A stretch of 64,000 nucleotides of DNA, taken from the NCBI GenBank assembly GCA_004193205.1, contig RZUM01000001.1, positions 248,001-312,000 on the forward strand, read 5' to 3'. The stretch's first letter is position 1; each line of letters begins with the position of its first letter. Below the pieces are notes generated by a model. It saw only the letters and a program-made list of their open reading frames with translations, had not been told where the DNA came from and searched no databases. Positions 48,492-57,972 of this stretch are shown piece after piece. A program made the position numbers and the translations under genes. This DNA comes from Gordonia sediminis. GTDB lineage: Bacteria; Actinomycetota; Actinomycetes; Mycobacteriales; Mycobacteriaceae.

Positions 48492-49997
48492 GTGAACCCG
48501 GCGACCGGCGCGACGGCCCCGACGCGGACGCGTGCACTACCGGCATTCGCGGCACGCGAGGTCCTCGTCGTCGCGGCGGCGATGGCCATCGTGCTGGTGG
48601 CCCTGTCGGGACGGTACGGCTATCACCGCGACGAGCTCTACTTCTTACAGGCGGGTCGTCGTCCGGCGTGGGGGTATGTCGATCAGCCACCGCTGACCCC
48701 GATGTTGGCGCGGTTGTCGACCGCGGTGTTCGGGGAGACGACGGTGGGTCTGCGGGTGGTACCGATGCTGCTGACCGTGGCGACCGTCATCGTCGCGGCG
48801 CTGGTCACCCGCGAGCTGGGTGGGGCGCGCGGTCCGCAGATGCTGACGGCGGCCGCGGTGGCGTCGTCGTCGATGGTGTTGTCGGTCGGGCACATGCTCG
48901 CCACCCCGACGACCGACATCCTGATCTGGTTGGCCATCTGCCTGCTCACGCTGCGCCTGCTGCGCACCGACGATCCGCAGTGGTATCTCGCGATCGGTCT
49001 CGTCGTCGGGGTCGGCGTGCTCAACAAGGTGCTGGTGGTGCTGCTCGCCGCGGGCCTGGTGGCGTCGATCCTGGCCGTCGGCCCACGCCGGGTCCTGGCG
49101 TCATGGTGGCTGCCTGCCGGTGTCGGCGTGGCGCTGCTCGTCGCCGCGCCGACGATTCTGTGGCAGGCGGCGCACGACTGGCCGCAGTTCACCGTCGCCC
49201 AGGGCATCTCCGCCGACGACGGCGTCGAGAACCGCATCATGTTCGTCCCGGGCCAGTTGATCTACCTCGCGCCGCCGTATGCCGTGCTGTGGCTCGCCGG
49301 GATGTGGCGGTTGTGGCGTGATCACGAGTTCGGATGGGCGCGGGCACTTCCGGTGACGTATGTGCTGCTGGCGCTACTGATGCTGATCGTCGGCGGCAAG
49401 CCCTACTACCTCATCGGCCTACTGATCGCGCTGCTCGCCGCGGGTTCCGAACCCGTCCTGGGATGGTTCGGCCGACGCGGGTTGACCTGGGTCGTCGTGG
49501 TGGCGGTGGCGATCTCGGCGGTCATCAGCACCGCTGCGACGCTACCCGTCTGGCCCCGCACGGCACTGAACCCGGTGAACGCCGTCAACCGGGAACAGGG
49601 TGAGCAGATCGGCTGGCCCGAACTCACCCGATCGGTCGCCGAGGTGTTCGACGGCCTACCGGATCGGTCCCGCGCGGTGATCTTCACCGCCAATTACGGG
49701 GAGGCCGGCGCCATCGATCGATTCGGACCCGACCTCCGGCTGCCACGCGCCTACTCCGGCCACATGAGCTACGCGGATTGGGGGCATCCCGACGACGCGA
49801 TGACCGGGCCGGTGGTGATCGTCCGCTTCCCCGACAACGCGTGGATCCTCGAGAACTTCTCCGACTGCCGCACCGTCGCGCACGTCGACAACGGCAGCGA
49901 TGTGGACAACACCGAACAGGGTGCCGCGATCGATGTGTGCACCGGCCCGCACGCCCCGTGGTCACAGCTCTGGCCCGAGCTGCGCCACTTCTACTGA
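48492..49997 (+). CDS. Glycosyltransferase family 39 membrane protein (ArnT/PMT-like)
   Basis: A 501-residue membrane protein with about ten helices. The early loop YGYHRDELYFLQAGRRPAWG, with a DE pair, followed by DQPPLTPMLARL, is the signature of GT39/PMT_2 enzymes that take a sugar from a polyprenyl-phosphate donor. The tail after about residue 380 is an extracytoplasmic domain. GTG 48492 sits against AGGAGG, so the start may be leaderless or slightly misplaced. Acceptor and sugar are unknown; cell-envelope glycan or lipid modification is likely. A PAP2 phosphatase follows, which could recycle the polyprenyl carrier (inference). Confidence 0.85.
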   Translation: MNPATGATAPTRTRALPAFAAREVLVVAAAMAIVLVALSGRYGYHRDELYFLQAGRRPAWGYVDQPPLTPMLARLSTAVFGETTVGLRVVPMLLTVATVIVAALVTRELGGARGPQMLTAAAVASSSMVLSVGHMLATPTTDILIWLAICLLTLRLLRTDDPQWYLAIGLVVGVGVLNKVLVVLLAAGLVASILAVGPRRVLASWWLPAGVGVALLVAAPTILWQAAHDWPQFTVAQGISADDGVENRIMFVPGQLIYLAPPYAVLWLAGMWRLWRDHEFGWARALPVTYVLLALLMLIVGGKPYYLIGLLIALLAAGSEPVLGWFGRRGLTWVVVVAVAISAVISTAATLPVWPRTALNPVNAVNREQGEQIGWPELTRSVAEVFDGLPDRSRAVIFTANYGEAGAIDRFGPDLRLPRAYSGHMSYADWGHPDDAMTGPVVIVRFPDNAWILENFSDCRTVAHVDNGSDVDNTEQGAAIDVCTGPHAPWSQLWPELRHFY

Positions 49998-50073
49998 TCC
50001 TCGGCCGACACTTCTCAGGAAGACTCAGGTTTCATGCAGGGCGTTCCCAGATTCCGGGCCTAACGTAAGAACT

Positions 50074-51054
50074 GTGACCGGATCCGGCGCTGCGTCGCCC
50101 TCTCTCTCCCTCTCACGCGCAGCGCTGGTGACGGCCGCATTTCTCTCCGCGGCGGCCGCCGTGTTCTGGGTCTTCGTCTGGACGACCGACGGTCAGCGCG
50201 TCGACCAGTGGCTGTTCGACCGGCTCGGTCTCTTGCCGCAGGCGATCGATCTGCCGCGGATCGTGCAGGTATCGACGGAGACCGATCCCCGATTGTGGAT
50301 CGCGCTCGCCGCCGTCGTGGTGGTCGCGGTCCAGATCGGTCGGGTGCGGATGCACGCCACGATGACGCACGCCCTGGTCACGACGGGTCTGCTGCTGATC
50401 TTCCCGGTGGTCGCCATCGTCGGCGCCCGACTGCTGCGCGACGACGTGTTGATCCGCCCACAGATCCACGACTGGATCACCCAAACCATGAACTCCGCGC
50501 CGAGCGGACACGCCGCCGCCGCGACCGCCGCGGTCGTCGTCCTCATCCGCGCCACGCCCCCACTGCTGCGCCCGTGGATCGCCGCGGTCGCCGGCACGTG
50601 GGCGGCGCTGGTCGAATTCGGTCTCATCGCGGTGGGCTGGCATCGCCCGAGCGACGTGATCATCTCGACGTTGCTCGTCGTCGGTGTGGGCCTGCTGCTG
50701 CCCGATCCGTGGCCCGCGACCCGGTCGGCCGGACGATTCGCGCTGCCCCTGGTGGCGGTCGCGGTCACGGCCGCGGTGCCGGTGATCGTCGGGCTGCACT
50801 ACCCGGCCGCCGGGCCGGTCGGGGTGGCTGCCGTGATCGCCGCCGTGATGGGTGTGTCCGTCGCGATCAGCTGTGTCGGACGACGACGCGTGTCAGCGGC
50901 GGGGCCAGACCACCCGCTCGAGCGGTCGTCGCTGCGCCAGTCGGGTGATGTTGTCGGCGATGTCGTGTACCCGTTCGATGAAGGTCTCCCGGGTGACTCC
51001 CGACGTGTGCGGCGTCATCAGGAGGTTCGGCAGTTCGTGGAAGGGCAGGTCTGA
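50074..51054 (+). CDS. PAP2 family membrane phosphatase with long C-terminal tail
   Basis: A 326-residue protein with about six helices and the PAP2 motifs APSGHAAAATAA (about 142-153) and GWHRPSDV (about 189-196), which hold the catalytic His residues. It probably dephosphorylates a lipid pyrophosphate or phosphatidate at the membrane. GTG 50074 lies seven bases after a TAACGT box (50061-50066), suggesting a leaderless transcript. The last 54 codons are polar, Arg-rich and overlap the convergent 2-hydroxyacid dehydrogenase gene by 162 bases. That tail may be unselected read-through of a lost stop codon near 50885. Confidence 0.82.
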   Translation: MTGSGAASPSLSLSRAALVTAAFLSAAAAVFWVFVWTTDGQRVDQWLFDRLGLLPQAIDLPRIVQVSTETDPRLWIALAAVVVVAVQIGRVRMHATMTHALVTTGLLLIFPVVAIVGARLLRDDVLIRPQIHDWITQTMNSAPSGHAAAATAAVVVLIRATPPLLRPWIAAVAGTWAALVEFGLIAVGWHRPSDVIISTLLVVGVGLLLPDPWPATRSAGRFALPLVAVAVTAAVPVIVGLHYPAAGPVGVAAVIAAVMGVSVAISCVGRRRVSAAGPDHPLERSSLRQSGDVVGDVVYPFDEGLPGDSRRVRRHQEVRQFVEGQV

Positions 51055-51885
51055 CGGTTCGGCGCGGTCTCCACCCGCCGGGTAGCGGTACCAGACGTCG
51101 ATGGCCGCGCCCCCGACGACGCCGTCGCGCAGCGCCGCGTAGAGATCCTTTTCGACGACGAGCGGGCCGCGCCCGACGTTGACGAGGATGCCGTCGGCGC
51201 CGAGCCCGCCGAGTTCGGGTGCACCGATCATCCCGGCCGTGCGGTCGGTGAGCGGCGCCGAGCACACCACCACGTCGGATTCCTTCATCAGCCGCCCGAG
51301 GTCGGAGACGTCGGCGTGCCAGTCCAGGCCGGTGTCGTCGCCGACGCGCCCGGAGCCGGTGACCGCGCATCCGCGGGCGCCCAGCGCGCCGAACAGATCC
51401 GCGGTCCGTCGTCCGATGTGCCCGAACCCGACGTACCCGACCATCGCGTCGCGCATGCTGCGCGGCTGCGGGATGCGGTCGGAATAGACCGACGACGCCC
51501 ACACGCCCGCCCGCAGCGCCGCGTCCTGCCGGATCAGGCCGCGCCGCAGCATGATCACCGACGACACGATGTACTCGGCGATCGAGTCCTCGTGGTGGAA
51601 GGTGTTGGCCACCTGGGTGTCGGGGGCGAGGTCGGCGAAGCTGACCTTGTCGGTCCCGGCGCCGGCGGTGTGCACCAGCCGCAGCTGCCGGCCGGCCCGC
51701 GCCATCCGCGGCGTCATCCGTCCACCGACGTGCACGTCGGCGTCGGCGAGATCGGCGACCAGCGCGTCCTCGTCGAATCGCTGATGCCAGGACAGTTCGA
51801 CGCCCGCGGGCAGCAGCGATTCGAGGAGTTCGGCGTGCGGCAGCAGGTTCGGTTCCTCGACGACGACCTTCAACGGTGTGCCCAC
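50893..51885 (-). CDS. D-2-hydroxyacid dehydrogenase
   Basis: A 330-residue NAD(P)-dependent dehydrogenase. The Rossmann motif is GYVGFGHIGRRTADLFGALG, followed by VNVGRGPLVVEKDLYAAL (catalytic Arg region) and LMTPHTSG (catalytic His); the middle Glu lies in the segment between them. ATG is absent at a good position; GTG 51883-51885, five bases after the glucarate dehydratase stop, is the best start, because the farther upstream frame runs inside that gene. Likely reduces or oxidises a 2-keto/2-hydroxy acid in the aldarate pathway (inference from neighbours). Confidence 0.85.
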   Translation of the reverse strand: MGTPLKVVVEEPNLLPHAELLESLLPAGVELSWHQRFDEDALVADLADADVHVGGRMTPRMARAGRQLRLVHTAGAGTDKVSFADLAPDTQVANTFHHEDSIAEYIVSSVIMLRRGLIRQDAALRAGVWASSVYSDRIPQPRSMRDAMVGYVGFGHIGRRTADLFGALGARGCAVTGSGRVGDDTGLDWHADVSDLGRLMKESDVVVCSAPLTDRTAGMIGAPELGGLGADGILVNVGRGPLVVEKDLYAALRDGVVGGAAIDVWYRYPAGGDRAEPSDLPFHELPNLLMTPHTSGVTRETFIERVHDIADNITRLAQRRPLERVVWPRR

Positions 51886-51889
51886 GAGG

Positions 51890-53221
51890 TCAGCTTCGCA
51901 CCAGTGCGGGACGCTTGCTGTCGAAGGACCAGTTCGGGATGAGGAATTGCATGCCGACGGCGTCGTCGCGCGCGCCGAGACTCTCCGAGAGGTACAGCTC
52001 GTGCGCGGCCTCCACCTGATCCATGTCGAGTTCCACCCCGAGCCCGGGACGATCCGGCACGGTGAGGTGGCCGTCGACGATCTCGTAGGGCTCGGTGGTG
52101 AGCCGCTGACCGTCCTGCCAGATCCAGTGGGTGTCGATGGCGGTGATGTCGCCCGGAGCGGCGGCCGCGACATGGGTGAACATCGCCAGCGACACGTCGA
52201 AATGGTTGTTGGAGTGCGATCCCCACGTCAGACCCCACGCGTCGCAGAGTTGCGCGACGCGCACCGAGCCGGCCATCGTCCAGAAATGCGGGTCGGCGAG
52301 CGGGATGTCGACGGCGCCGGTCCGGATGGTGTGGCCGAGTTCGCGCCAGTCGGTGGCGATCATGTTGGTGGCGGTCGGTAGTCCGGTGGCCCGTTTGAAC
52401 TCGGACATGATCTCGCGTCCGGAGAACCGGCCCTCGGGTCCGCACGGGTCCTCGGCGTAGGCGACGACCCCACGCAGCCGCCGTCCGATCCGGATGGCCT
52501 CCTCGAGCAGCCAGCCGCCGTTGGGGTCGAGGGTGACCCGCGCGGATGGGAAGCGTTCGGCCAGCGCGGTGACGACGTCGGCTTCCTCGTCGGGCGCGAG
52601 CACCCCGCCTTTCAGCTTGAAATCGGCGAATCCGTACCGCTTCTGGGCGGCCTCGGCCAGGGCCACCACCCCGTCGGCGTCGAGCGCCTCCTGGTGGCGC
52701 AGCCGCAGCCAGTCGTCGGTCTCGTCGGCGCCGTCGGCGTAGTCGAGGGTCGTCTTGGTGCGGTCGCCGACGAAGAACAGATAGCCCAGCGCCTGCACAC
52801 GGTCGCGTTGCTGTCCCTCGCCGAGCAGCGCGGCGACCGGCACCTGCAGATGCTGACCGAGGAGATCGAGCAGCGCGGACTCGACGGCGGTGACGGCATG
52901 GATGGTGACGCGCTGATCGAAGGTCTGGTCCCCGCGTCCACCCTTGTCGCGGTCGGCGAAGGTGCGGCGGATGTCCTGGAGGACTCCGTGATGATCGCCG
53001 ATGCGCCGGCCCAGAACCAGCGGGCGGCTGTCGTCGAGGGTGATGCGGATCGGCTCACCGCCGGGCACTTCGCCGACACCCTGGTTGCCCTCGGAGTCGG
53101 TGAGGATGACCAGGTTTCGGGTGAAGTAGGGTGCGTGTGCGCCGGACAGGTTGAGCAGCATGCTGTCTCGGCCGGCGACGGGAACCACCCGCATCTCGGT
53201 GATCACCGGGGTCGTGGTCAT
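51890..53221 (-). CDS. gudD: D-glucarate dehydratase
   Basis: A 443-residue enolase-superfamily enzyme very like E. coli GlucD in my memory. Catalytic KxK is Lys202/Lys204 (FKLKGG); metal ligands include Asp232 (LDPNG) and Glu257 (AEDPCG), with Asn286 ([12 protein letters not shown]), and the catalytic His336 lies in GSHSNNHFD. It removes water from D-glucarate (and often L-idarate) to give 5-keto-4-deoxy-D-glucarate. ATG 53219-53221 follows GAGAAAGG; the frame is open upstream but without homology. It heads the dehydratase-dehydrogenase pair and is followed upstream by transporter genes on the same strand. Confidence 0.95.
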   Translation of the reverse strand: MTTTPVITEMRVVPVAGRDSMLLNLSGAHAPYFTRNLVILTDSEGNQGVGEVPGGEPIRITLDDSRPLVLGRRIGDHHGVLQDIRRTFADRDKGGRGDQTFDQRVTIHAVTAVESALLDLLGQHLQVPVAALLGEGQQRDRVQALGYLFFVGDRTKTTLDYADGADETDDWLRLRHQEALDADGVVALAEAAQKRYGFADFKLKGGVLAPDEEADVVTALAERFPSARVTLDPNGGWLLEEAIRIGRRLRGVVAYAEDPCGPEGRFSGREIMSEFKRATGLPTATNMIATDWRELGHTIRTGAVDIPLADPHFWTMAGSVRVAQLCDAWGLTWGSHSNNHFDVSLAMFTHVAAAAPGDITAIDTHWIWQDGQRLTTEPYEIVDGHLTVPDRPGLGVELDMDQVEAAHELYLSESLGARDDAVGMQFLIPNWSFDSKRPALVRS

Positions 53222-53249
53222 GGGAGTACCTTTCTCGAAAAGTCTTGGG

Positions 53250-53966
53250 TCACAGAAGCTGTTGGACGATGAGCAGCACCGCACCGACGGTGGACACGGC
53301 GATGGAGACGGCGCGCAGCCGGTCGCGGTCGAGGAACCGGTTGACGTGGCGCGACACCACATAGCCGAGGATCACCGCGGGTATCAGCGCCGCGAACACC
53401 GCCGCGGTGCCGGGGTGCACGTTGCCGGTCGCGGTGAGCGCGACGATCGACATGAGGCTGCCGACCAGGAAGAACGCGCTCAGGTTGGAGCGGACCGTCG
53501 CCGACTCCGCGCCGGAGAACACCAGCGCCATCGGCGGTCCGCCGATGGAGGTGGCGGTGCCGAGCAGCCCGGAGGCGGCACCCGCGGTGGCGAGATTGCG
53601 CCGCACCGGCGCCGGCTGCCACCCGAGGGAGGCGAACAGCACGCCGCCGAGCACTACCGCCGCCAGCAGTAGCGCCAGACCACGCTGCGGCAGCCAGACC
53701 AGCAGCAGTGCACCGGCGATGGTGCCGGGCACCCGACCGATCAGCGCCCAGCCGGTGCCGCGCAGGTCGAGACTCTCCCGTTCGCGGATGACCACCATCA
53801 GGGTGACGACGGTCGCGGACATGATCAGCGTGCCCGGCAGCAGTTGGGGTTCGAGCAGCGCGACGACGGGGGCGGCGAGCATGCCCATGCCGAAGCCGAT
53901 CGACGCCTGCATGCACGAGGCCAGGCAGACGGCGACGGCGATGACGGCAAAGGTCATCGTGCTCAC
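53250..53966 (-). CDS. TauE/SafE family membrane transporter
   Basis: A 238-residue protein with seven to eight predicted helices and the two-part TauE/SafE pattern ([20 protein letters not shown] near the N-terminus and [12 protein letters not shown] in the second half). The family moves sulfur-containing or other small organic anions; direction is usually export. GTG 53964-53966 overlaps the stop of the ABC ATPase gene by four bases, and an ATG lies three codons farther on (53957). Its position between the glucarate dehydratase and a peptide-type ABC importer suggests a role with sugar acids, but the substrate is unknown. Confidence 0.85.
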   Translation of the reverse strand: MSTMTFAVIAVAVCLASCMQASIGFGMGMLAAPVVALLEPQLLPGTLIMSATVVTLMVVIRERESLDLRGTGWALIGRVPGTIAGALLLVWLPQRGLALLLAAVVLGGVLFASLGWQPAPVRRNLATAGAASGLLGTATSIGGPPMALVFSGAESATVRSNLSAFFLVGSLMSIVALTATGNVHPGTAAVFAALIPAVILGYVVSRHVNRFLDRDRLRAVSIAVSTVGAVLLIVQQLL

Positions 53967-54997
53967 GCCACGGCGGGCATGCCGAGCGACACCCGTCCGC
54001 GCGGATGGAAGCATTCGGCGATGTGACCGGGTTCGGCCTGGTCGCTGACGGTCGGCGGGAGGGTCGTGGCGCAGATGTCGGTGGCGTGCGCACAGCGGGT
54101 GCGGAACCGGCAGCCCGACGGCGGGTTCAGTGGCGAGGGCACCTCCCCGCGTAGCAGGATGCGTTCGCGGCGCGTCGCGGGGTCCAGGGTCGGTGCCGCC
54201 GACATCAGCGCCTCGGTGTACGGATGGGCGGGATGGTCGAAAACGGCTTCGGTGCTACCGGTTTCGACGATCCGACCGAGGTACATCACGGCCACCCGGT
54301 CGGCGACGTGGCGCACCACCGACAGGTCGTGGGAGATGAAGATGTAGGAGATGTCGAGTTCGGCCTGTAGGTCGTTGAGCAGGTTGAGCACCTGTGCCTG
54401 CACCGACAGGTCCAGGGCCGAGACCGGTTCGTCGCAGATGATGACCTCCGGATTGAGGGCCAGTGCGCGGGCGATCCCGAGCCGCTGCCGCTGGCCGCCG
54501 GAGAACTCCTGCGGGCTGCGGTGTTCGTCGCTGGGTCGCAGCCCGACGAGGTGCAGCAGTTCGCGGACACGGGCGGCGCGGTCTCGTTTGCGCGGATAGA
54601 TGTCCTTGTGGGTGCGCCACGGTTCGGAGATGATCTCGGCGGCGGTCATCCGGTTGTTCAGCGATGCGTACGGATCCTGGAAGACCATCTGCACCTTGCG
54701 CCGCAGCGCCAACAGGTCGCTGCCCTTCAGCTGGTATGGGTCGGTGCCGTCCCAGCGGACGGAGCCGGAGTCGGGACGTTCCAGCATCATCAGGGTGCGG
54801 GCGAGAGTGGACTTGCCGCAGCCGGATTCGCCGACGAGGCCGAGGGTCTCACCGCGGCGCAGGTCGAGGTCGATGCCGTCGAGGGCGCGCAGCTGCTTGC
54901 GGCCGCCCTTGCCGGGGACGGTGAACGTCTTGCCGACGTCGCGGACCTCGAGCACCTGGGCCGGCGTCGTCGCCTGGGCTGGGGTCGTATCAGACAT
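53963..54997 (-). CDS. Dipeptide/oligopeptide-type ABC transporter ATPase (second)
   Basis: A 344-residue ATPase: Walker A GLVGESGCGKST, signature FSGGQRQRLGIARAL, Walker B VIICDEPVSALD, and the C-terminal oligopeptide/dipeptide domain (SPLNPPSGCRFRTRCAHA) with iron-sulfur-like cysteines. It energises import together with its partner just upstream. ATG 54995-54997 overlaps that partner gene by eight bases. Part of the five-gene Dpp/Opp-type operon (binding protein, two permeases, two ATPases), followed by tauE and gudD on the same strand, so the substrate may be a sugar acid rather than a peptide (inference). Confidence 0.93.
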   Translation of the reverse strand: MSDTTPAQATTPAQVLEVRDVGKTFTVPGKGGRKQLRALDGIDLDLRRGETLGLVGESGCGKSTLARTLMMLERPDSGSVRWDGTDPYQLKGSDLLALRRKVQMVFQDPYASLNNRMTAAEIISEPWRTHKDIYPRKRDRAARVRELLHLVGLRPSDEHRSPQEFSGGQRQRLGIARALALNPEVIICDEPVSALDLSVQAQVLNLLNDLQAELDISYIFISHDLSVVRHVADRVAVMYLGRIVETGSTEAVFDHPAHPYTEALMSAAPTLDPATRRERILLRGEVPSPLNPPSGCRFRTRCAHATDICATTLPPTVSDQAEPGHIAECFHPRGRVSLGMPAVA

Positions 54998-56009
54998 TGC
55001 TGGTCTCCTCGGAGAAGTGGCAGGCGGCGGCGCGGCCGGTGCCGACGCTGAGCAGGGCGGGTCGTTGCTGGACGCACAGGTCGCGGGCCAGCGGGCAGCG
55101 CGCCTGGTACACGCAGCCCGACGGGATCGAAGCGAGATCCGGTGGGGTGCCGCCGATGGACTTGAGGTCGGCGCCGCGTTCGGCGCTGACCGGCACCGAA
55201 TCGAGCAGCCCCTTGGTGTAGGGGTGGCGCGGGTTCGCGAACACCTCGGCGACCGGCCCGGTCTCGACGACGTTGCCGGCGTACATGATCGCGACCCGGT
55301 CGGCCTGCTCGGCCACCAGCGCCAGGTCGTGCGTGATGAGGATGACGGCCATGTCGTGTTCTTCGCGCAGCCGGGCCAGCAGCGCCATGATCTGTGCCTG
55401 CACGGTGACGTCGAGCGCGGTGGTCGGCTCGTCGGCGAGGAGCACCGACGGGCTCAGCGCCACCGCCATCGCGATCAGGAGCCGTTGCCGCATACCTCCG
55501 GAGAACTGGTGCGGGTAGGAATCCACCCGGGTCTCCGGTTCGGGGATGCCGACGTGGCGCATCAGCTCGATGGCCTCCCGGCGGGCCTGCTTCTTCGACA
55601 TCTTGCGGTGGATGCGGAAGGGCTCGGCGAGTTGGGTGCCGACGGTGTACACGGGATTGAGCGCGGTCAACGCGTCCTGGAAGACGATGGCGAGTTCCGT
55701 GCCGGCCATGGCCCGTCGGGTGGAGTCGCCGGCCGAGACGAGGTCGACGTCGTCGAGGGTGACCGAGCCGTCGGTGATCGACGCGATGGGCTCGAGGAGC
55801 CCGACGAGCGCCTGTGCGGTCATCGACTTGCCGCAGCCGGATTCGCCGAGCAGCGCGAGGGTTTCGCCGCGGCGGGCCACGAACGAGACATGGTCGACGG
55901 CGCGCACGGTGCCGGTCGGGGTGCGCAGGTCGACGGTCAGGTCGGCGACGTCGAGCGCGACCCGGTCGTCGGTGTCGGCGGCGGAGCGGTCGAGGGCTGG
56001 TGCGCTCAT
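54990..56009 (-). CDS. Dipeptide/oligopeptide-type ABC transporter ATPase (first)
   Basis: A 339-residue ATPase with Walker A LLGESGCGKSMTAQAL, signature FSGGMRQRLLIAMAVAL, Walker B VLLADEPTTALD and the same C-terminal oligopeptide domain (IPSGCVYQARCPLAR). Start ATG 56007-56009 overlaps the permease stop by four bases (ATGA). With the adjacent ATPase it forms the heterodimeric motor of the importer. Cytoplasmic, bound to the two permeases. Confidence 0.93.
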   Translation of the reverse strand: MSAPALDRSAADTDDRVALDVADLTVDLRTPTGTVRAVDHVSFVARRGETLALLGESGCGKSMTAQALVGLLEPIASITDGSVTLDDVDLVSAGDSTRRAMAGTELAIVFQDALTALNPVYTVGTQLAEPFRIHRKMSKKQARREAIELMRHVGIPEPETRVDSYPHQFSGGMRQRLLIAMAVALSPSVLLADEPTTALDVTVQAQIMALLARLREEHDMAVILITHDLALVAEQADRVAIMYAGNVVETGPVAEVFANPRHPYTKGLLDSVPVSAERGADLKSIGGTPPDLASIPSGCVYQARCPLARDLCVQQRPALLSVGTGRAAACHFSEETSNV

Positions 56010-57004
56010 CGGACGGCCTTTCGGGAGGAGAAGAAGCGCTTACGGGCGTTCGGGGTGGTCAGTCGCCAACGCTGTCCGGGGTCGGTGGCGATCCGGGCCC
56101 AGGCGGCGAGGATGGTCGCCGACACGGTGGTGATCACGATGGCGAGGCCGGGGAAGAACGACAGCCACCACGCGGTCTGCAGGTAGCCGCGGCCCTGTGC
56201 CACCATCAGACCCCAGCTGATCTCCGGAGGCTGAATCCCGATGCCCAGGAACGACAGTGACGACTCGGCGAGCATGACGTAGCAGAAGTCGAGGGTCGCG
56301 ACGGTGAGCAGCGTCGGCAGCAGGATCGGCAGTACATGGCGGCGGATGATGGAACCGCTGCTCGCACCGAAGGTGCGGGCCGCGTCCACGAACACCCGGC
56401 TCTGTAGTTCCGACGACTCGGCACGGGCGGTGCGCAGGTAGACGGGGATGCGGGTGATCGCCAGCACGGCAACGATGTTGGCGGCGCTCGGTGAGAACAC
56501 GTACAGGATCACCACCGCCAGGAGCAGCGACGGGAAGCTCATGATGACGTCGGCGATCCGCATCGCCGTCGTCTCCCGCCAGCCGCGGTGATAGCCCGCC
56601 CACATGCCGACCGCGGAGCCGACGATGCAGGAGATCACCACCGCCGGGATCGACACCATCAGCGTGGTTTGGCAGGCGACGATCAGTCGGGCGAGCATGC
56701 TGCGGCCGAGTGGATCGGTGCCGAGGGTGTTCATGAAGCCGGTGTCGAGATGGAAGGGCGGCAGGTTGGATTCGTCGAGGTTCTGCTCGGTGGCGGCGTC
56801 CCCGACGATCCACGGACCGAAGATCGCGATGAACAGGACGACGCCGAGGATCACTGCGGCGACCGTCGCGAACTTGTCGCGCAGCAACAGCTTCCACAGC
56901 GGGAGCTTGCCGGAGGGGACCTTCTTGGCGGCGACCGAATCGCCCGTGGGGTCGGTCGAGGCGACGGGGCTGGTGGTGTCGAGGGGTTCGGTGACGATGG
57001 ACAT
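56006..57004 (-). CDS. ABC transporter permease, DppC type
   Basis: A 332-residue inner-membrane permease with an N-terminal helix (about 45-65) and the BPD_transp_1 core of about five further helices; the EAA-type loop lies near RVFVDAARTFGASSGSIIRR. GTDPLGRSMLARLI is the typical DppC periplasmic segment. ATG 57002-57004 has AGGAGAC upstream. It pairs with the DppB-type protein 24 bases before it to form the membrane channel of the importer. Confidence 0.93.
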   Translation of the reverse strand: MSIVTEPLDTTSPVASTDPTGDSVAAKKVPSGKLPLWKLLLRDKFATVAAVILGVVLFIAIFGPWIVGDAATEQNLDESNLPPFHLDTGFMNTLGTDPLGRSMLARLIVACQTTLMVSIPAVVISCIVGSAVGMWAGYHRGWRETTAMRIADVIMSFPSLLLAVVILYVFSPSAANIVAVLAITRIPVYLRTARAESSELQSRVFVDAARTFGASSGSIIRRHVLPILLPTLLTVATLDFCYVMLAESSLSFLGIGIQPPEISWGLMVAQGRGYLQTAWWLSFFPGLAIVITTVSATILAAWARIATDPGQRWRLTTPNARKRFFSSRKAVR

Positions 57005-57028
57005 GGTGTTGTCTCCTGTATCCGGCCG

Positions 57029-57955
57029 TTAGACCGTGGCCTTGTCCCGGACTCGCGGATCGAGCAGGGCGAGCCCGGCGTCGATCACGATGTTGAGGAT
57101 GAAGATGCTGACGGCGGTGAGCAGCACTGCTGCCTGCAGGACGGCGAAGTCGCGTTGCAGGATCGAGTCGATCATCAGTTTGCCGATGCCGGGCCAGCCG
57201 AAGATGGCCTCGACGACGACCGCACCGTTGATGAGGCCGACGGCGATGTCACCGGCGACGGTGAGTGCGGGGGCGGCGGCGTTGCGCAGCGCGTGGTGGG
57301 TGACGACTCGCAGGTCGCCGGCGCCCTTGCTGCGTGCCACCTTCACATACGGCGCCGAGAGCGCCGACACCATCGCACCGCGTACCACCTGGGTGAGTAC
57401 GCCGAGGGGACGGATCATCAGGGTCGCGATCGGCAGCACCCAGGCGAGCACACCGCCGGTACCCGACGTCGGCAACCAGCCCAGCATGACGGAGAAGAGC
57501 AGGATGCCGGTGATGGCGAACCAGAAATCGGGCACGCTGGCGGCGGTCATCGACAGCAGGCTGGAGAAGCGGTCGGCCAGCGAGTTGGGGCGGTAGGCGG
57601 CCCAGCAGCCGATGATCACCGCCGCCACGATCGACACCAACAGTGTCACGAACGCGAGCTGCAGGGTGGCGGGGAAGGCCTTGAGCGCCATGCCGGCCGC
57701 CTCCTGGCCGGTCTTGAGTGACTCGCCGAAGTCGAGGTGGATCACCCCGGACAGGTAGTCGATCATCTGCTGCCAGACGGGCTTGTCCAGGCCGTGGGCG
57801 GCGGCGAACTCCGCGCGCTGGTCGGGGGTGGCCGAGACCGGCAGGTAGAGGTTGGTGGGGTCACCGGTGAGGCGAGCCATGAAGAACACGCCGAACAGGA
57901 CGACGATCAGCGGGATCAGGCTGGTGTACATCCGGCGTCGGAGGAAGGTGAACAT
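57029..57955 (-). CDS. ABC transporter permease, DppB type
   Basis: A 308-residue permease with six predicted helices: an N-terminal one (RMYTSLIPLIVVLFGVFFMA) then the DppB core. The EAA loop is near YVKVARSKGAGDLRVVTHHA, and the C-terminal IDAGLALLDPRVR is conserved. ATG 57953-57955 follows the binding-protein gene by 17 bases. Together with the DppC-type protein it forms the translocation pore; substrate specificity comes from the upstream binding protein. Confidence 0.93.
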   Translation of the reverse strand: MFTFLRRRMYTSLIPLIVVLFGVFFMARLTGDPTNLYLPVSATPDQRAEFAAAHGLDKPVWQQMIDYLSGVIHLDFGESLKTGQEAAGMALKAFPATLQLAFVTLLVSIVAAVIIGCWAAYRPNSLADRFSSLLSMTAASVPDFWFAITGILLFSVMLGWLPTSGTGGVLAWVLPIATLMIRPLGVLTQVVRGAMVSALSAPYVKVARSKGAGDLRVVTHHALRNAAAPALTVAGDIAVGLINGAVVVEAIFGWPGIGKLMIDSILQRDFAVLQAAVLLTAVSIFILNIVIDAGLALLDPRVRDKATV

Positions 57956-57972
57956 CGGTCATCGCCTCGTTT

